A stretch of 64,000 nt of DNA from Maribacter ulvicola (GCF_900155985.1 NZ_FTMA01000008.1:1-64000); one strand, 5' to 3'; shown: positions 42,903 to 54,300, counted from the stretch's first letter. Numbers and translations are program-made. The notes: generated by a model from the sequence alone, not told the origin.

Positions 42903-43907
42903 ATGGATAAAGAATTACAACGTATTGCAGATGAGGTAGAAATGCTTTCCGGTAAATTGAGTGCCCTAAAGCAAGAAATTGGAAAAGTAATTATTGGGCA
43001 AGAAGAAACCGTATCTCAATTGCTGATTACGTTTTTAGCCGGTGGTCATGCTTTGTTAGAAGGCGTACCCGGTTTAGCAAAAACCTTAATGATCAGAACC
43101 TTGGCAAATGCGATCGATTTAAAATTTAAGCGTATCCAATTTACGCCAGATTTAATGCCTTCGGATATCATTGGGACCGAGGTTCTCGAAGAAGACCATA
43201 CCACAGGTAAAAAGTTCTTTAAGTTCAATAAAGGACCTATTTTTTCTAATATTATCCTGGCGGATGAAATTAATCGAACACCGCCAAAAACTCAGGCGGC
43301 ATTGTTGGAAGCTATGCAAGAGTTTGAGGTTACCTATGGCGACAAAACATATCCTTTAGATAAGCCATTCTTCATTCTAGCAACTCAAAACCCAATAGAA
43401 CAATCAGGAACGTTCGTTTTACCGGAAGCACAGCAAGACAGATTCTTATTGTACATTAAAATTGGATATCCTACTCAGAAAGATGAAGAAGCCATTTTAA
43501 AAGCAACTACGAGTACTTTTAAAAAGAAACTGAACAAGGTAATTTCTGGTGATGATATCGTACGGTTACAACAGTTGGTACGCGAAGTTTCTATAAGCGA
43601 TGCACTGATCAGTTTTGTGAGCGATATCATTCGTGCGACACGACCAGAAACTACCACCAATGCTTATGTAAAAGACTGGGTAGATTGGGGTGCTGGTCCG
43701 CGCGCAGGTCAAGCAATGATCTTAACGGCAAAGGCTAATGCCTTGTTAGAAGGTCGTTTAGCGGTTACGTTAAATGATATTAAAAGTGTAGCGTTGCCAG
43801 TACTTCGCCATCGAGTGTTGGTGAATTTCAGGGCAGAAGCAGAAGGCATCACTTCAGATAAAGTAGCATCACATTTATTGAATACTATCCAAATAAAAGG
43901 CAAGTAA
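42903..43907 (+). CDS. MoxR-family AAA+ ATPase
   Basis: 334 residues. Walker A GVPGLAKTL (about 58-66), Walker B IILADEINR (about 115-123), sensor 1 ATQNP and a C-terminal lid domain are present. MoxR ATPases work with vWA-domain partners as chaperones in assembly of membrane or metal-binding complexes. The DUF58 and BatA-like genes follow at once. Confidence 0.92.
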   Translation: MDKELQRIADEVEMLSGKLSALKQEIGKVIIGQEETVSQLLITFLAGGHALLEGVPGLAKTLMIRTLANAIDLKFKRIQFTPDLMPSDIIGTEVLEEDHTTGKKFFKFNKGPIFSNIILADEINRTPPKTQAALLEAMQEFEVTYGDKTYPLDKPFFILATQNPIEQSGTFVLPEAQQDRFLLYIKIGYPTQKDEEAILKATTSTFKKKLNKVISGDDIVRLQQLVREVSISDALISFVSDIIRATRPETTTNAYVKDWVDWGAGPRAGQAMILTAKANALLEGRLAVTLNDIKSVALPVLRHRVLVNFRAEAEGITSDKVASHLLNTIQIKGK

Positions 43908-43928
43908 ATACGCTCCATTATCGAGTAT

Positions 43929-44828
43929 ATGGCAAAACAGGACTATCACGATTTATTAAAACCAGAAGTCATCAATACGGTTGAGGGACTCTCCTTGATA
44001 TCGCGCATTGTGGTAGAGGGTTTCACGTCAGGTTTAAATAGAAGTGCCAGTGTAGGTCCTGGAATGGAGTTTAGTCAGTACAGAGGATATCAACCCGGTG
44101 ATGATTTACGATTGCTAGATTGGAAAATGTTGGCACGTTCCGGTAGGTATTACATTAAACAATCGGAAATTGAAAGTCAGGTGACCATTAAGTTCATCGT
44201 AGATGCCAGTGCATCTATGTTGCATAAAGAAGCGGAACTTTCAAAAGTAGATTTTGTAAGGGTGCTGGTGGCAACCTTGGCATATATGGCACACAAACAA
44301 GGTGATGCTGTGGGGCTTTTTGCCTTAAATGAAAATGATGTGATCAGTATTTACCCCAAGGCAGATAAAAAGCATTACAACAGATTATTGCTAGAACTCA
44401 TCAATCTTTCTAATTCGGGTAAATGGCCAGAAACCCATATTTCAAATAAACGCATACCGAATAGAGGCGGTAAAGAATTGGTTTTCTTTTTGACCGATAT
44501 GTATGAGACTAGCGAGGAGATTTCAAAGTTTATAAAAGGATTAAAATCTGCCAGAAACGAAGTTGTGGTATTGCAAGTTATGGGAGCGGCAGAAATGGAT
44601 TTCAATTACGGTTCTAATATTACTTTTGAAGATTTGGAAACAGGAGCACGTGTAAAAGTAGATACCGAAAAAGCAAAAACAGAATATTTAGCTGCTCTTG
44701 AAGCTAGATTGAAAAGGGTGAAAGATACATTGCTATCGAACGGTATTGATCACCATGTCTTTCGTATGGATGCACCTTTGGGAGAAGCATTGCAATTATT
44801 TTTAAAACAACGTAAAAGACTCGGGTAA
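43929..44828 (+). CDS. DUF58 / vWA-like protein
   Basis: 299 residues. The DUF58 motif (GPGMEFSQYRGYQPGDDLRLLDWK-like, about 39-62) is followed by a vWA-like fold with FIVDASASM (about 93-101). It is the usual partner of MoxR in Bacteroidota aerotolerance-type clusters. One base separates it from the BatA-like gene. Confidence 0.9.
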   Translation: MAKQDYHDLLKPEVINTVEGLSLISRIVVEGFTSGLNRSASVGPGMEFSQYRGYQPGDDLRLLDWKMLARSGRYYIKQSEIESQVTIKFIVDASASMLHKEAELSKVDFVRVLVATLAYMAHKQGDAVGLFALNENDVISIYPKADKKHYNRLLLELINLSNSGKWPETHISNKRIPNRGGKELVFFLTDMYETSEEISKFIKGLKSARNEVVVLQVMGAAEMDFNYGSNITFEDLETGARVKVDTEKAKTEYLAALEARLKRVKDTLLSNGIDHHVFRMDAPLGEALQLFLKQRKRLG

Positions 44829-44829
44829 T

Positions 44830-46125
44830 ATGTCATTCGCGCAACCTTCATATTTATGGGCTTTATTGGGACTTCTAGTTCCTATAGCCATCCATTTATG
44901 GAGTAAACAGGAGGCAAAGACCATAAAGATTGGTAGTGTACAGTTGTTATCAGAATCAAAATCGAAACAATCTAGCAGCATTCAATTGAATGAATGGTGG
45001 TTGTTAGTATTGCGCATGGGGATTATTTCGTTACTAGTTTTGTTATTGGCAAAACCACAATGGCAAACAAAGGTTAAGAATAGTGAGCTTACTTATATTA
45101 TGGAACCTGAATTGGTAAGGAATGAAAATTTCATGTCCCGATTCAATGCTTTGAACGAAAGTCAAGAAATAAGACTATTAAAGAAGGATCTACCTGTAAG
45201 AAATGAGGATGAACAAATAGCAAAGACTAGTGCTGTTCAGGATTATTGGGCATTGGCATCTGAAATGGATGGTTTAAACACTGATAGTATTGTAGTCTTT
45301 ACAACGGGATTTGCAAGCGGATTAAAAGGAGCAAGACCAGAAACCAAGAAAAAAATTAACTGGATTGTTATCGACTCCGCCTTATCAAAAAATCATCCAT
45401 TACTCGCCTATAAAAAGGATGACGGATTTCAATTGTATACAGCTTGGAGTACTCCTGATGCAACAAAGATTACTAGTAAAACGATCACCTTAGGAGAAGA
45501 ATATGCACTTTCTTCCGGTGGCGATAGTCTGGTGATTTCAAGATTCAATCCGGCCCAAAAAGTACCTGTTGTCAATCAAAACACTATCGAAGTATCTCTT
45601 TTTTATTCCGATAGTTTAGGGGTTGATAAAACGTATTTGGAAGCATCCTTAAAGGCACTTTCTATGTATTTAGATAAGGAAATCAAAGTAGCCTCTCAGT
45701 TGGACACCGAAATAGATGAAGACAAGGAAGCAGATGTCATCATTTGGTTAAGCGCTAAACCACATCCAGAAACGACTCAGAAGCTACTAGTTTGGAAAGA
45801 AGATACTAAGGCGCAATCTATCATAATTGCAGGGGAAGATGATAATACCTATTATTTGACCAAACGTATCAACCCGGAAAACGCAGTGTATGAACGGTTA
45901 ACAGAGAAGTTGTTAGAAGTTCTTAATGTAAATCAGGAGGTAGAAGAATTGTTGGCTGAGGTGGATCATCGTTCGGTAACAACATCTGAACTGGAAACCA
46001 TGTATGTTGCCAATGACAAGAAAGAAAAGCAATTGGCGAGCTGGAATGTGAATCCGTATTTATGGTTAATGCTCCTAATATTGTTATTGGTAGAACGTTT
46101 CGTGGCATATAAACGCAAACAATAA
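44830..46125 (+). CDS. BatA N-terminal domain membrane protein
   Basis: 431 residues. The N-terminus (SFAQPSYLWALLGLLVPIAIHLW, then a second helix near 57-75) is the BatA/aerotolerance N-terminal domain. A last helix lies at about 410-427. The periplasmic middle part is unassigned. Overlaps the next gene by one base (TAATG). Bat-type loci were named for oxygen tolerance, but their biochemical role is unsettled. Confidence 0.87.
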   Translation: MSFAQPSYLWALLGLLVPIAIHLWSKQEAKTIKIGSVQLLSESKSKQSSSIQLNEWWLLVLRMGIISLLVLLLAKPQWQTKVKNSELTYIMEPELVRNENFMSRFNALNESQEIRLLKKDLPVRNEDEQIAKTSAVQDYWALASEMDGLNTDSIVVFTTGFASGLKGARPETKKKINWIVIDSALSKNHPLLAYKKDDGFQLYTAWSTPDATKITSKTITLGEEYALSSGGDSLVISRFNPAQKVPVVNQNTIEVSLFYSDSLGVDKTYLEASLKALSMYLDKEIKVASQLDTEIDEDKEADVIIWLSAKPHPETTQKLLVWKEDTKAQSIIIAGEDDNTYYLTKRINPENAVYERLTEKLLEVLNVNQEVEELLAEVDHRSVTTSELETMYVANDKKEKQLASWNVNPYLWLMLLILLLVERFVAYKRKQ

Positions 46126-48356
46126 TGGAAACGGGCAAACTACATTTGGTGAAGTTTCAAAAGCGATGGCAGTTGTTGTCATATGCTGAGGCTTTTTTGT
46201 ACGCTTTGGGCATTGCCGTACTATGCTATTTTGTAACTAAAAATCTCCTAGTTGGCTTAGTAGCTTTCATGGTAGGATTAGTAGTTTCTATATTGCTAAA
46301 AAAACCATGGCAGCATAATTTATATACCATAAGTTCATTTATAGATGCCCATGTTTCAGAAGCATCTTTCAGTACGGGATTGTTATTACAACCAGAAGAT
46401 TCCTTGTCTAATTTAGCTAAGCTACAACGCTATAAAGTAGCGGAAGAATTGACTACAAGTTTAAGTAGAATAACTCCGCCAAACGCTTTAAAACAAGCTT
46501 TTTTAGTGATGCTAGGCTGTATTGCTCTTGGTTTTATATTTCATAAGTTAAATGTGTTTAGTGGCGTTGATGAGGTATTGGACAATCCGAAGGATTCAGA
46601 GCAAATTCAGTTCGTGGCAACGGATAGTGTACAAGCTGAAAGCAGTATTCCGGCAATTGAGAAACAGGAAATCAGGGTTGCTTATCCGTCATATACAAGA
46701 TTGGGAAGTAAAACTACTACAGATCCAAATATTAAAGCAGTTACAGGCGCTAACATTTTATGGAAACTTCAATTTAATAACACGGTTATTGAACCCGTTT
46801 TAGATTTGATGGGCGAATTAAAACCTTTGCAACAAGTTGGGGCTGATTATCAAATTCAGTTGCCTTTAACATCATCGGGATTTTATAGTTTCAAATTTAA
46901 AAATGAAGAAGGAACTGAATTTACATCAGACTTATTTTCGTTGGAAGCGATACCTGATAATCCGCCAGAAATAGAGATACTTGATCTGGAGCAATACATG
47001 TATTTTGACTTTTCAGATAAAAAGATTGTTGAACTACAAAGTGCAATAACCGATGATTTTGGAATTGATGAAGGCTACATTATTGCCACAGTGAGTAAGG
47101 GTACTGGAGAATCTGTAAAATTTAGGGAAGAGAAGTTAAATTTTAAGGAAACCATCTCAAAAGGAGCCAAATCTATACGAGCAACCAAAACGTTAGATTT
47201 AAATGCCCTGAAAATGGAAGTAGGCGATGAGCTTTATTTCTATATCGAAGCCTTTGATGAAAAACAACCAAAACGAAATGTAGCGCGTAGCGAAACGTAT
47301 TTTGCAGTTATAAAAGATACTATTAACGAGCAACTTGGCGTAGAAGGAACTTTGGGTGTGGACCAAATGCCAGATTATTTTAGAAGTCAGCGACAATTGA
47401 TTATAGATACCAAGAAACTAATAAAAGACAAACCGAACATTACGAATACCGAATTTAAGTCGAGAAGTAATGAATTGGGATTTGACCAAAAAGCATTGCG
47501 TTTAAAGTACGGCCAGTTTATGGGCGATGAATCTGAGATGGAAGAAGCACCCAGCGGGATCGAAAGTCTTGAAGAAGGTGAAGACCATGATCATGCTGAA
47601 GATCAAGAAAGTCCAATAAAAGAATTCATGCACGACCACGACGGTGATAATGAGCATAATCTGGTAGAACAACATGAGCATGAGGGTGATACCAAAGAAC
47701 CCGAAGACCTATTGCACGACTATCTTCACAATCATGATGATCCTGAGGAATCTACTTTATTTGAAGAATCGTTGAAAACAAAATTGCGAAAGGCATTAAA
47801 TATTATGTGGGATGCCGAATTACACCTACGATTAAACGAACCCGAAAAGTCATTGCCTTTTCAATATGATGCCTTAAAATATATTCAAGAAATAAAGAAC
47901 AGTGCCCGTATTTATGTACACAGAATAGGTTTTGACCCGCCACCGATTAAGGAAGAGCGCCGACTTACCGGTAAAATAAAGGATATTAAAAATTACAGTA
48001 AAAATGAGACTATTATGGCAGAACGACCTTTTAAAGCCATTGAAAAGTCGGTTAGTCGTTTAGAACAATTGGTGCATAGCGAAAGTGATTACCATGAGTC
48101 GGATAATACTCTTTTTACCACTGCAGGGAATGAGTTGGTACAATTAGCAATAGACAACCCTGGGAAGTATTTACAGGTATTGCAAGGGCTAAAAAGTATG
48201 GAGAACAACACCGGTAGAACAAACGCAAACTATAGGTTTGTGCAGAAAGGATTGTTGTTGGCATTACCAAAAACACCACAAATACCAGGAGCTGAAAAGG
48301 CATATACAGATGAAATCAATTCACTATTTCTAAAACAGTTGGAAGTGTATGATTGA
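46125..48356 (+). CDS. Large membrane-anchored protein with a His/Asp-rich loop
   Basis: 743 residues. Two helices near 20-60 and one at about 125-145, then a long extracytoplasmic region resembling DUF4175-type proteins of such clusters. Residues about 480-545 are extremely rich in His, Asp and Glu (EDHDHAED, HDHDGDNEH, HLHNHDD-like), a probable metal-binding or disordered linker. Coiled-coil character follows (about 550-690). It overlaps the following gene by 8 bases, so translation is probably coupled. Confidence 0.75.
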   Translation: METGKLHLVKFQKRWQLLSYAEAFLYALGIAVLCYFVTKNLLVGLVAFMVGLVVSILLKKPWQHNLYTISSFIDAHVSEASFSTGLLLQPEDSLSNLAKLQRYKVAEELTTSLSRITPPNALKQAFLVMLGCIALGFIFHKLNVFSGVDEVLDNPKDSEQIQFVATDSVQAESSIPAIEKQEIRVAYPSYTRLGSKTTTDPNIKAVTGANILWKLQFNNTVIEPVLDLMGELKPLQQVGADYQIQLPLTSSGFYSFKFKNEEGTEFTSDLFSLEAIPDNPPEIEILDLEQYMYFDFSDKKIVELQSAITDDFGIDEGYIIATVSKGTGESVKFREEKLNFKETISKGAKSIRATKTLDLNALKMEVGDELYFYIEAFDEKQPKRNVARSETYFAVIKDTINEQLGVEGTLGVDQMPDYFRSQRQLIIDTKKLIKDKPNITNTEFKSRSNELGFDQKALRLKYGQFMGDESEMEEAPSGIESLEEGEDHDHAEDQESPIKEFMHDHDGDNEHNLVEQHEHEGDTKEPEDLLHDYLHNHDDPEESTLFEESLKTKLRKALNIMWDAELHLRLNEPEKSLPFQYDALKYIQEIKNSARIYVHRIGFDPPPIKEERRLTGKIKDIKNYSKNETIMAERPFKAIEKSVSRLEQLVHSESDYHESDNTLFTTAGNELVQLAIDNPGKYLQVLQGLKSMENNTGRTNANYRFVQKGLLLALPKTPQIPGAEKAYTDEINSLFLKQLEVYD

Positions 48357-50103
48357 TGGTTTCTCATTTTTACAGCAAGAATTATTGATACCCATTTTAT
48401 TAGGTGGTCTGCTGGTATTTGTAGCTTTCGTTTTTAAAGAATGGAAAACACGAAATAGGGGCAGATTGGTATTAAATACTATTGTGGCATTCCTAACGGT
48501 TCTTGCTTTAGTCTTCATTGTTTTGGAACCAACACAGGAGGTGAAAATGCAGAACAAACAAGGACTTCTCTTAACTGAGGGCTTTAGTGATAATCAGAAA
48601 GATAGTTTAGAAGCGATTTTCAAGGGTATTCAGCCTGTGGAATACAATTCTAAGAAATCAGTTCGTAAGGCTTTGGATTCGCTTACAAGCGTGATTATAA
48701 TCGGTAATGGAGTAGAGCAGTTTGATTTCTATGCCTTTGATAGCATTCCTACAAGCTATGTACCTAATGAAATTCCGTCAGGAATTACGCAGTTGAATTT
48801 TACTGATCAACTTGTTTTAGGCGATGAATTACGGGTTAAGGGAATGTACTCAAAACCAAAGTTAAGTACTCAGTTGTTATTACAAGATTCACGTGGTAAT
48901 GGTTTGGATTCTATATCTTTTGAAGAAAGTTTAGATCATGATTTTTCACTGAAAACAGTGCCTAAGGCGAGTGGTAATTTTGTCTATCAATTAGCCGAAA
49001 AAGATAGTGCAGGTAATTTGTTAGCATCTAATCCGCTGCCAATTACAATTCGAGAAAAAGAACCGGTAAGCATCTTGATTGTAAACAACTTCCCCACGTT
49101 TGAAACGAAATATCTAAAGAATTTTTTAGCCGATGCCGGTTATGAGGTAACCGTACGCAGTCAGCTTACCAAAGGCAAGTACAAGTTTGAATATTTTAAT
49201 ACCAAGGCATCACCCGTTTATCAATTTACGGAAGAATCTTTAAATCAATTTGATGTCGTTCTTGTAGATACGGAAACCTATTTTAATTTTAGGAAATCTA
49301 TAAAGAATCGTTTTGAAAATAGCATACGTGAAAACGGATTAGGGTTGTTTATTCAGCCCAGCGATTTGTTATTTAATCTCGGTGCAAACACTTCATATTT
49401 TAATTTTAAAAGAGATGGTAGCAATGAAATTCAATTACCGAATACTAATATTACCGTAGAAAAATACCCATTCAGGTTTAATGCTGCATTTGCGGTAAAT
49501 TCTATCAATGCCAATGAACCTGGTAATTTATCTTATTACAAACAATTGGGCTTGGGTAGAGTTGCCACTACAACATTGTTAAATAGTTACCAGTTGTTGC
49601 TAAAAGGAGAAGAACAGGCATATACAAAAATATGGACCCAAATTTTAGATAAGATTGTAAAGCAAAAAGCAATAGCGGTGGAGTGGCAATCACAAACGGA
49701 ATTCCCTAAAATAGGAGCACCTTTTAATTTTGCGTTACGCACAGGCCTAGAAGAACTATCCGTCAAGAATACAGAAGGAAATCGTGTACCATTGCTTCAA
49801 AATTCAACAGTGCCCTTTAAATATTCAGGCACTACTTATCCGAAGAAGAAAGGGTGGAATTGGTTAAAAATAGAAGCTGACAGTACTTTGCAATTTTCCT
49901 ATTACGTGTATAAAGATAAGGATTGGGAATCTTTAAGCGCATCAAAAAACAGGGCTGCCAATGCAAAGCAATTTGGTACGGAAATAAAGGAAAATAGGAC
50001 AGTTATGGTAAACCGCCCTATCTCTCTACTATTATTTTATATACTATTTCTATTGGGCGTTGGATGGTTGTGGTTGTCTCCAAAATTATCCACCCAAAGC
50101 TAA
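48349..50103 (+). CDS. Membrane protein with glutamine-amidotransferase-like domain
   Basis: 584 residues. Helices near 10-27 and 37-57 and at the C-terminus (about 560-578), with a large domain between. The stretch ILIVNNFPTFETKYLKNFL (about 242-260) and the following Rossmann-like pattern resemble class I amidotransferase-like domains of BatA-associated proteins, without a recognisable catalytic Cys. Last gene of the MoxR/BatA unit, convergent with the sulfur transporter genes. Confidence 0.75.
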   Translation: MIDGFSFLQQELLIPILLGGLLVFVAFVFKEWKTRNRGRLVLNTIVAFLTVLALVFIVLEPTQEVKMQNKQGLLLTEGFSDNQKDSLEAIFKGIQPVEYNSKKSVRKALDSLTSVIIIGNGVEQFDFYAFDSIPTSYVPNEIPSGITQLNFTDQLVLGDELRVKGMYSKPKLSTQLLLQDSRGNGLDSISFEESLDHDFSLKTVPKASGNFVYQLAEKDSAGNLLASNPLPITIREKEPVSILIVNNFPTFETKYLKNFLADAGYEVTVRSQLTKGKYKFEYFNTKASPVYQFTEESLNQFDVVLVDTETYFNFRKSIKNRFENSIRENGLGLFIQPSDLLFNLGANTSYFNFKRDGSNEIQLPNTNITVEKYPFRFNAAFAVNSINANEPGNLSYYKQLGLGRVATTTLLNSYQLLLKGEEQAYTKIWTQILDKIVKQKAIAVEWQSQTEFPKIGAPFNFALRTGLEELSVKNTEGNRVPLLQNSTVPFKYSGTTYPKKKGWNWLKIEADSTLQFSYYVYKDKDWESLSASKNRAANAKQFGTEIKENRTVMVNRPISLLLFYILFLLGVGWLWLSPKLSTQS

Positions 50104-50110
50104 ATCAGTT

Positions 50111-50524
50111 TCAATGGGGTAGTTTATCTTTTATGACACCGTAAACGAAAGTACCTAAAACAGCACTTGCAATAACGACTAAGATGGAAAAATAACCAGC
50201 ACCGGCAAGTACGTACATTGGTCCTGGGCAAGCACCGGCTAAAGCCCAACCTAGCCCAAAAATAATACCACCAATTAGATAACTTGTAATGCCCTTTTTC
50301 TTTGGATGTAAATTCATTTCTGAACTACCAATAGCTTTAATCTTATATTTTTTGATGATTTGTATGCCAATTACTCCTAAAACAAGAGCAGATCCAATAA
50401 TACCATACATATGGAAAGACCCAAATTGGAACATTTCATAAATACGAAACCAAGAAGCAGCTTCAGATTTGTACATGATAATACCGAAAAATATACCTAT
50501 GGTCAAATAACTTAAATACTTCAT
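50111..50524 (-). CDS. YeeE/YedE-family sulfur transport protein (half)
   Basis: 137 residues, four predicted helices. The family cysteine motif reads GACPGPMYVLAGAG near 95-108. YeeE/YedE proteins import thiosulfate or sulfane sulfur through conserved Cys residues (family knowledge). It lies one base downstream of the second half-protein, so the pair corresponds to the two halves of a full-length YeeE. Confidence 0.88.
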   Translation of the reverse strand: MKYLSYLTIGIFFGIIMYKSEAASWFRIYEMFQFGSFHMYGIIGSALVLGVIGIQIIKKYKIKAIGSSEMNLHPKKKGITSYLIGGIIFGLGWALAGACPGPMYVLAGAGYFSILVVIASAVLGTFVYGVIKDKLPH

Positions 50525-50525
50525 A

Positions 50526-51086
50526 TTAGCTAAAAATTAAAGGGAATATAAGGTGAATCATAACTAAGCCGCCAATAAAGAAACCGATAACGGCAATTAA
50601 AGAAGGCAACTGCAAATTACTTAGTCCGGATATGGCATGTCCACTGGTACAACCACCGGCATAACGAGCGCCAAAACCAACCATGAATCCGCCTAAAATT
50701 AAGACAGCCAAAACAAAAGGATTAGAAAGATGTTCAGCAGCAAAAAGTTCTGGTGGTAAATAAGCTTCACCAGCACTTTCAATTCCGTAATCCGTGGAGA
50801 GTTGTTGTGCAACTTCAGGATTTATTTTTACGGTATTGTCAGACATAAATTGAGAAGCAATAAAGCCACCAATAACAGCGCCAACAACTACAACTAAATT
50901 CCAGCGTTGGGCTCTCCAATCAAATTTAAAGAAATCGGAGTATTTTGCCGCACCACCAATAGAACAAATGGTTCTAAGGTTAGAAGACATTCCAAATTGT
51001 TTGCCTACATAAAGCAGTACAAACATGGTAAGGGCAATTAAAGGACCGGCAATAAACCATGGCCAGGGATCGTAAATCAAATTCAT
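50526..51086 (-). CDS. YeeE/YedE-family sulfur transport protein (half)
   Basis: 186 residues with about four helices and the motif GGCTSGHAISGLSN (about 144-157), with the conserved Cys. It is the first gene of the two-gene unit and is preceded by a 24-nt perfect palindrome (51140-51163) of the GTAAC-N4-GTTAC kind. Transport of thiosulfate or a related sulfur species is inferred. Confidence 0.88.
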   Translation of the reverse strand: MNLIYDPWPWFIAGPLIALTMFVLLYVGKQFGMSSNLRTICSIGGAAKYSDFFKFDWRAQRWNLVVVVGAVIGGFIASQFMSDNTVKINPEVAQQLSTDYGIESAGEAYLPPELFAAEHLSNPFVLAVLILGGFMVGFGARYAGGCTSGHAISGLSNLQLPSLIAVIGFFIGGLVMIHLIFPLIFS

Positions 51087-51139
51087 GCTATCGTTAATTT
51101 ATTTTCAAAACCTTTAAAGAAAAGGCAAAGAAAATGAAT

Positions 51140-51163
51140 CTTATGTAACTTTGGTTACATAAG
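51140..51163 (-). promoter_or_regulatory. GTAAC-N4-GTTAC palindrome upstream of the YeeE pair
   Basis: Ten-base perfect arms CTTATGTAAC (51140-51149) and GTTACATAAG (51154-51163) around TTTG, centre 51151.5, 65.5 bases from the start at 51086. The best and longest of the four sites of this class. The -7 box at the expected position (51122-51115, TTTCTTTA) is weak. Confidence 0.72.
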
Positions 51164-51185
51164 ATTTTAATTAACGGGGAATCTA

Positions 51186-51371
51186 TTATTTTTTTACACC
51201 TAATTTTAGAAGAATAGATTCTAATAAGCACCATTTGGTAAAGGCAGACTGAATAAGGTTAACCCCTATAAATACAGTAAACCATAGCCAATTTATATGT
51301 ACATAAATTGCCATTACAACGCTTAGTAAAACCATTGTACCTACTATAACTCTGAAATATGTGTTTAACAT
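51186..51371 (-). CDS. Small DUF2892/YgaP-like inner membrane protein
   Basis: 61 residues, two helices, with WCLLESILLKLGVKK at the C-terminus. This is the DUF2892 type, found as the membrane part of the rhodanese YgaP or as a separate small protein next to sulfur genes. Last gene of the run 57178-51186 (25 bases after the RND gene). Confidence 0.8.
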   Translation of the reverse strand: MLNTYFRVIVGTMVLLSVVMAIYVHINWLWFTVFIGVNLIQSAFTKWCLLESILLKLGVKK

Positions 51372-51395
51372 GTTAATTTTATTTAAAATTATTAT

Positions 51396-54300
51396 TTAAA
51401 GAGTGTTATTGTTAGTTTCGTTCACATTAACCTCTGGATAATTTTTCTTCTCAATCATATAATACACCAATGGTACCACCAATAATGTAAACACAGTAGA
51501 TACAATAGTACCCCCCATTAAAGAGATAGCTAAACCTTGAAAAATAGGATCAAATAAAATAACGAAGGCGCCAATGACAACGGTACCGGCTGTTAGTAGA
51601 ATAGGGGTGGTACGTACCGCACCAGCTTCAATAGCAGCTTGTTTAATTGGTACGCCTTCTTCTAATCTAAGATTTATGAAATCTATTAGCAGTACTGAAT
51701 TCCGAACCATAATACCTGCAAGTGCAATCATACCAATGAAAGAGGTTGCAGTAAAAAACGCTCCCATGATCCAGTGACCTAAAATGATACCAATTAATGA
51801 TAATGGTATGGCAACCATCATTACTATCGGTGCTTTAAAGTTTTGAAACCATCCTACGATCAAAATATAAATCAATATAATAGCACCTAGGAAGGCAATA
51901 CCTAAATCACGAAAAACTTCTAGCGTAATTTGCCATTCCCCATCCCATTTAACGGTAAAGTCATCTTCAAACTCAGGTTGCCCTAAGTACATTTCGGTAA
52001 CTTGATATCCCTTAGGTAAAGCAATTTTTTTAAGCTTTTCTTCCATACCTAATATCGCGTATGCGGGACTCTCCAATTCTCCGGCCATATCTGCCATTAC
52101 ATATACCACACGTTTTTGATTTTTGCGGTAAATACTCTTTGCGCTTATGGTTTCTTTAATATCTACTAAATCGGCAATCGGCACCATGTTACCCTGTTTA
52201 GAGGTAATTTTCAGTTGTGAAATATCTGTAATAGTCGATTTTTCTTTTTCATCTAAAGCGAGCACCAAACCAACTTGGTCTATTGCATTCTCATCATATA
52301 AATTTGTGATTGCTCTATTTGATAAAGCCATATTCATGGTATAGGCAATTTGTTGTGGTGCCACGCCATAAAGCATTGCTTTCTCTTTATTGATTTCAAA
52401 CTTATACTCCGTTTGGTCAGCTTCTACTAGCCAATCGATATCAACAACATCATCAGTGTTTTTCAAGATATCTTGTACACTATTTGCAATTTTAATCTGT
52501 TCCTCGTAATCTGGTCCATAAACCTCGGCAACAATAGTGGATAGTACAGGAGGTCCTGGCGGAACTTCAACAAGCTTCACATTTGCGTTGTATTTCGCTG
52601 CTATCTTTTGGATATCTGGTCTTAGTAAACTCGCAATATCATGACTTTGAGCAGAACGTTCATCTTTATCGACAAGGTTTACCTGAATATCTGCCATATT
52701 ACTACCTCCACGTAAATCATAATGACGTACCAAACCGTTAAAGGTAATAGGGGCAGAGGTACCTACATAGTTCTGGTAATTTACAACCTCTGGTCTAGTA
52801 GATAGATATTGAGCAATTTCTTGAGCAACTACACCTGTACGTTCAAGGGTAGTACCCTCGGGCAGATCAATGACCACTTGAAACTCATTTTTGTTATCAA
52901 AAGGCAACATTTTAACAGCTACAGATTTTGTAAAGAACAATACCATTGATCCCAATAGCAGTAGAAAAGTCAATCCTAAAAATAACCAACGTTTGCTTTT
53001 ACTTTCAATAAGTGGGCGTTCATATTTATTATAAATTTTGTAGATAAAGGTATCTTCTAAAGGCTTTTCTTTCTTTTCAACTTCACCTTTTTTATCTTTT
53101 TCTCTCAAGAAAATATAGCCCAAATACGGAGTAATGGTCAATGCTACAAAAAGTGATAATGTCATGGCAATAGAAGCTCCAATAGGCATAGGTGCCATAT
53201 ATGGTCCCATAAGTCCAGATACGAATGCCATTGGTAATACAGAGGCAATTACCGTAAAGGTTGCCAAGATAGTTGGGTTACCAACTTCGTTAATGGCATA
53301 GAGAGCCGCCTGTTTAAAGGGAAGGCGTTTCATTTTAAAATGCCGGTGCATATTCTCGGCTATAATAATGGAATCATCTACCACAATACCCGTCACAAAA
53401 ACTAGGGCAAACAAAGTAATTCTGTTTAGGGTATAATCTAGCATATAATAGCTAAGCAATGTTAGAGCAAATGTGATTGGTACGGATAAGAATACCACCA
53501 AACCACCACGCCAGCCCATAGCCAGCATCACAACTAAGGTTACCGCTATAATAGAGCCAATTAGGTGTAGTAAAAGTTCAGACACTTTATGAGATGCGGT
53601 TTCACCATAATTTCTGGTAATTTCTACATGAACATCATCAGGAATTAACGTAGTACGTAAGTGTTCAACTTTATCAATAACGATGTCGGCTATTTTCATT
53701 GCATCTGCACCTTTTCTTTTTGCTACCGATATAGTAACGGCAGGGTATTCAGATTTGTAATCGGTTATCTTATCGCTTGCCTGACCAAAACCTAAAGAAA
53801 CATAACTTTGAGGAATTTCTGGTCCGTCGATAATACTGGCAATCTGTTTTAAATAAATAGGTTGATTTTGTTGAACTCCAACCACAAGGTTTTCAACATC
53901 TGTAACCGAAGCCAAAAAATTGCCGGTACTTACTAAGAACTCCGTATCATTTTTATCAAAACTACCAGAACTCAATTGGGCATTGTTCGCCTTTATCATT
54001 TCAGAAACAGATAGAAAATCTAATCCGCTGGCAGCTAATTTATCTTTATCTAAAACCACGCGTAATTGGCGGTCTTGATTTCCTATTTTATGCGTAATAG
54101 CAACATCATTTACTTTTTTGATTTCACTTTCCAGTTCCTGTGCCATTTGGCTTAACTGATACCCATCATAGTTTTCACTCCAAAGGGTTAATCCAAGCAT
54201 AGGTACATCATCAATAGCACGGGTTTTTACCAACGGAAAGGTTACGCCTTGCGGCATAATATCCATATGCTTATTAATTTCGTTGTACAGTTTCACGAAA

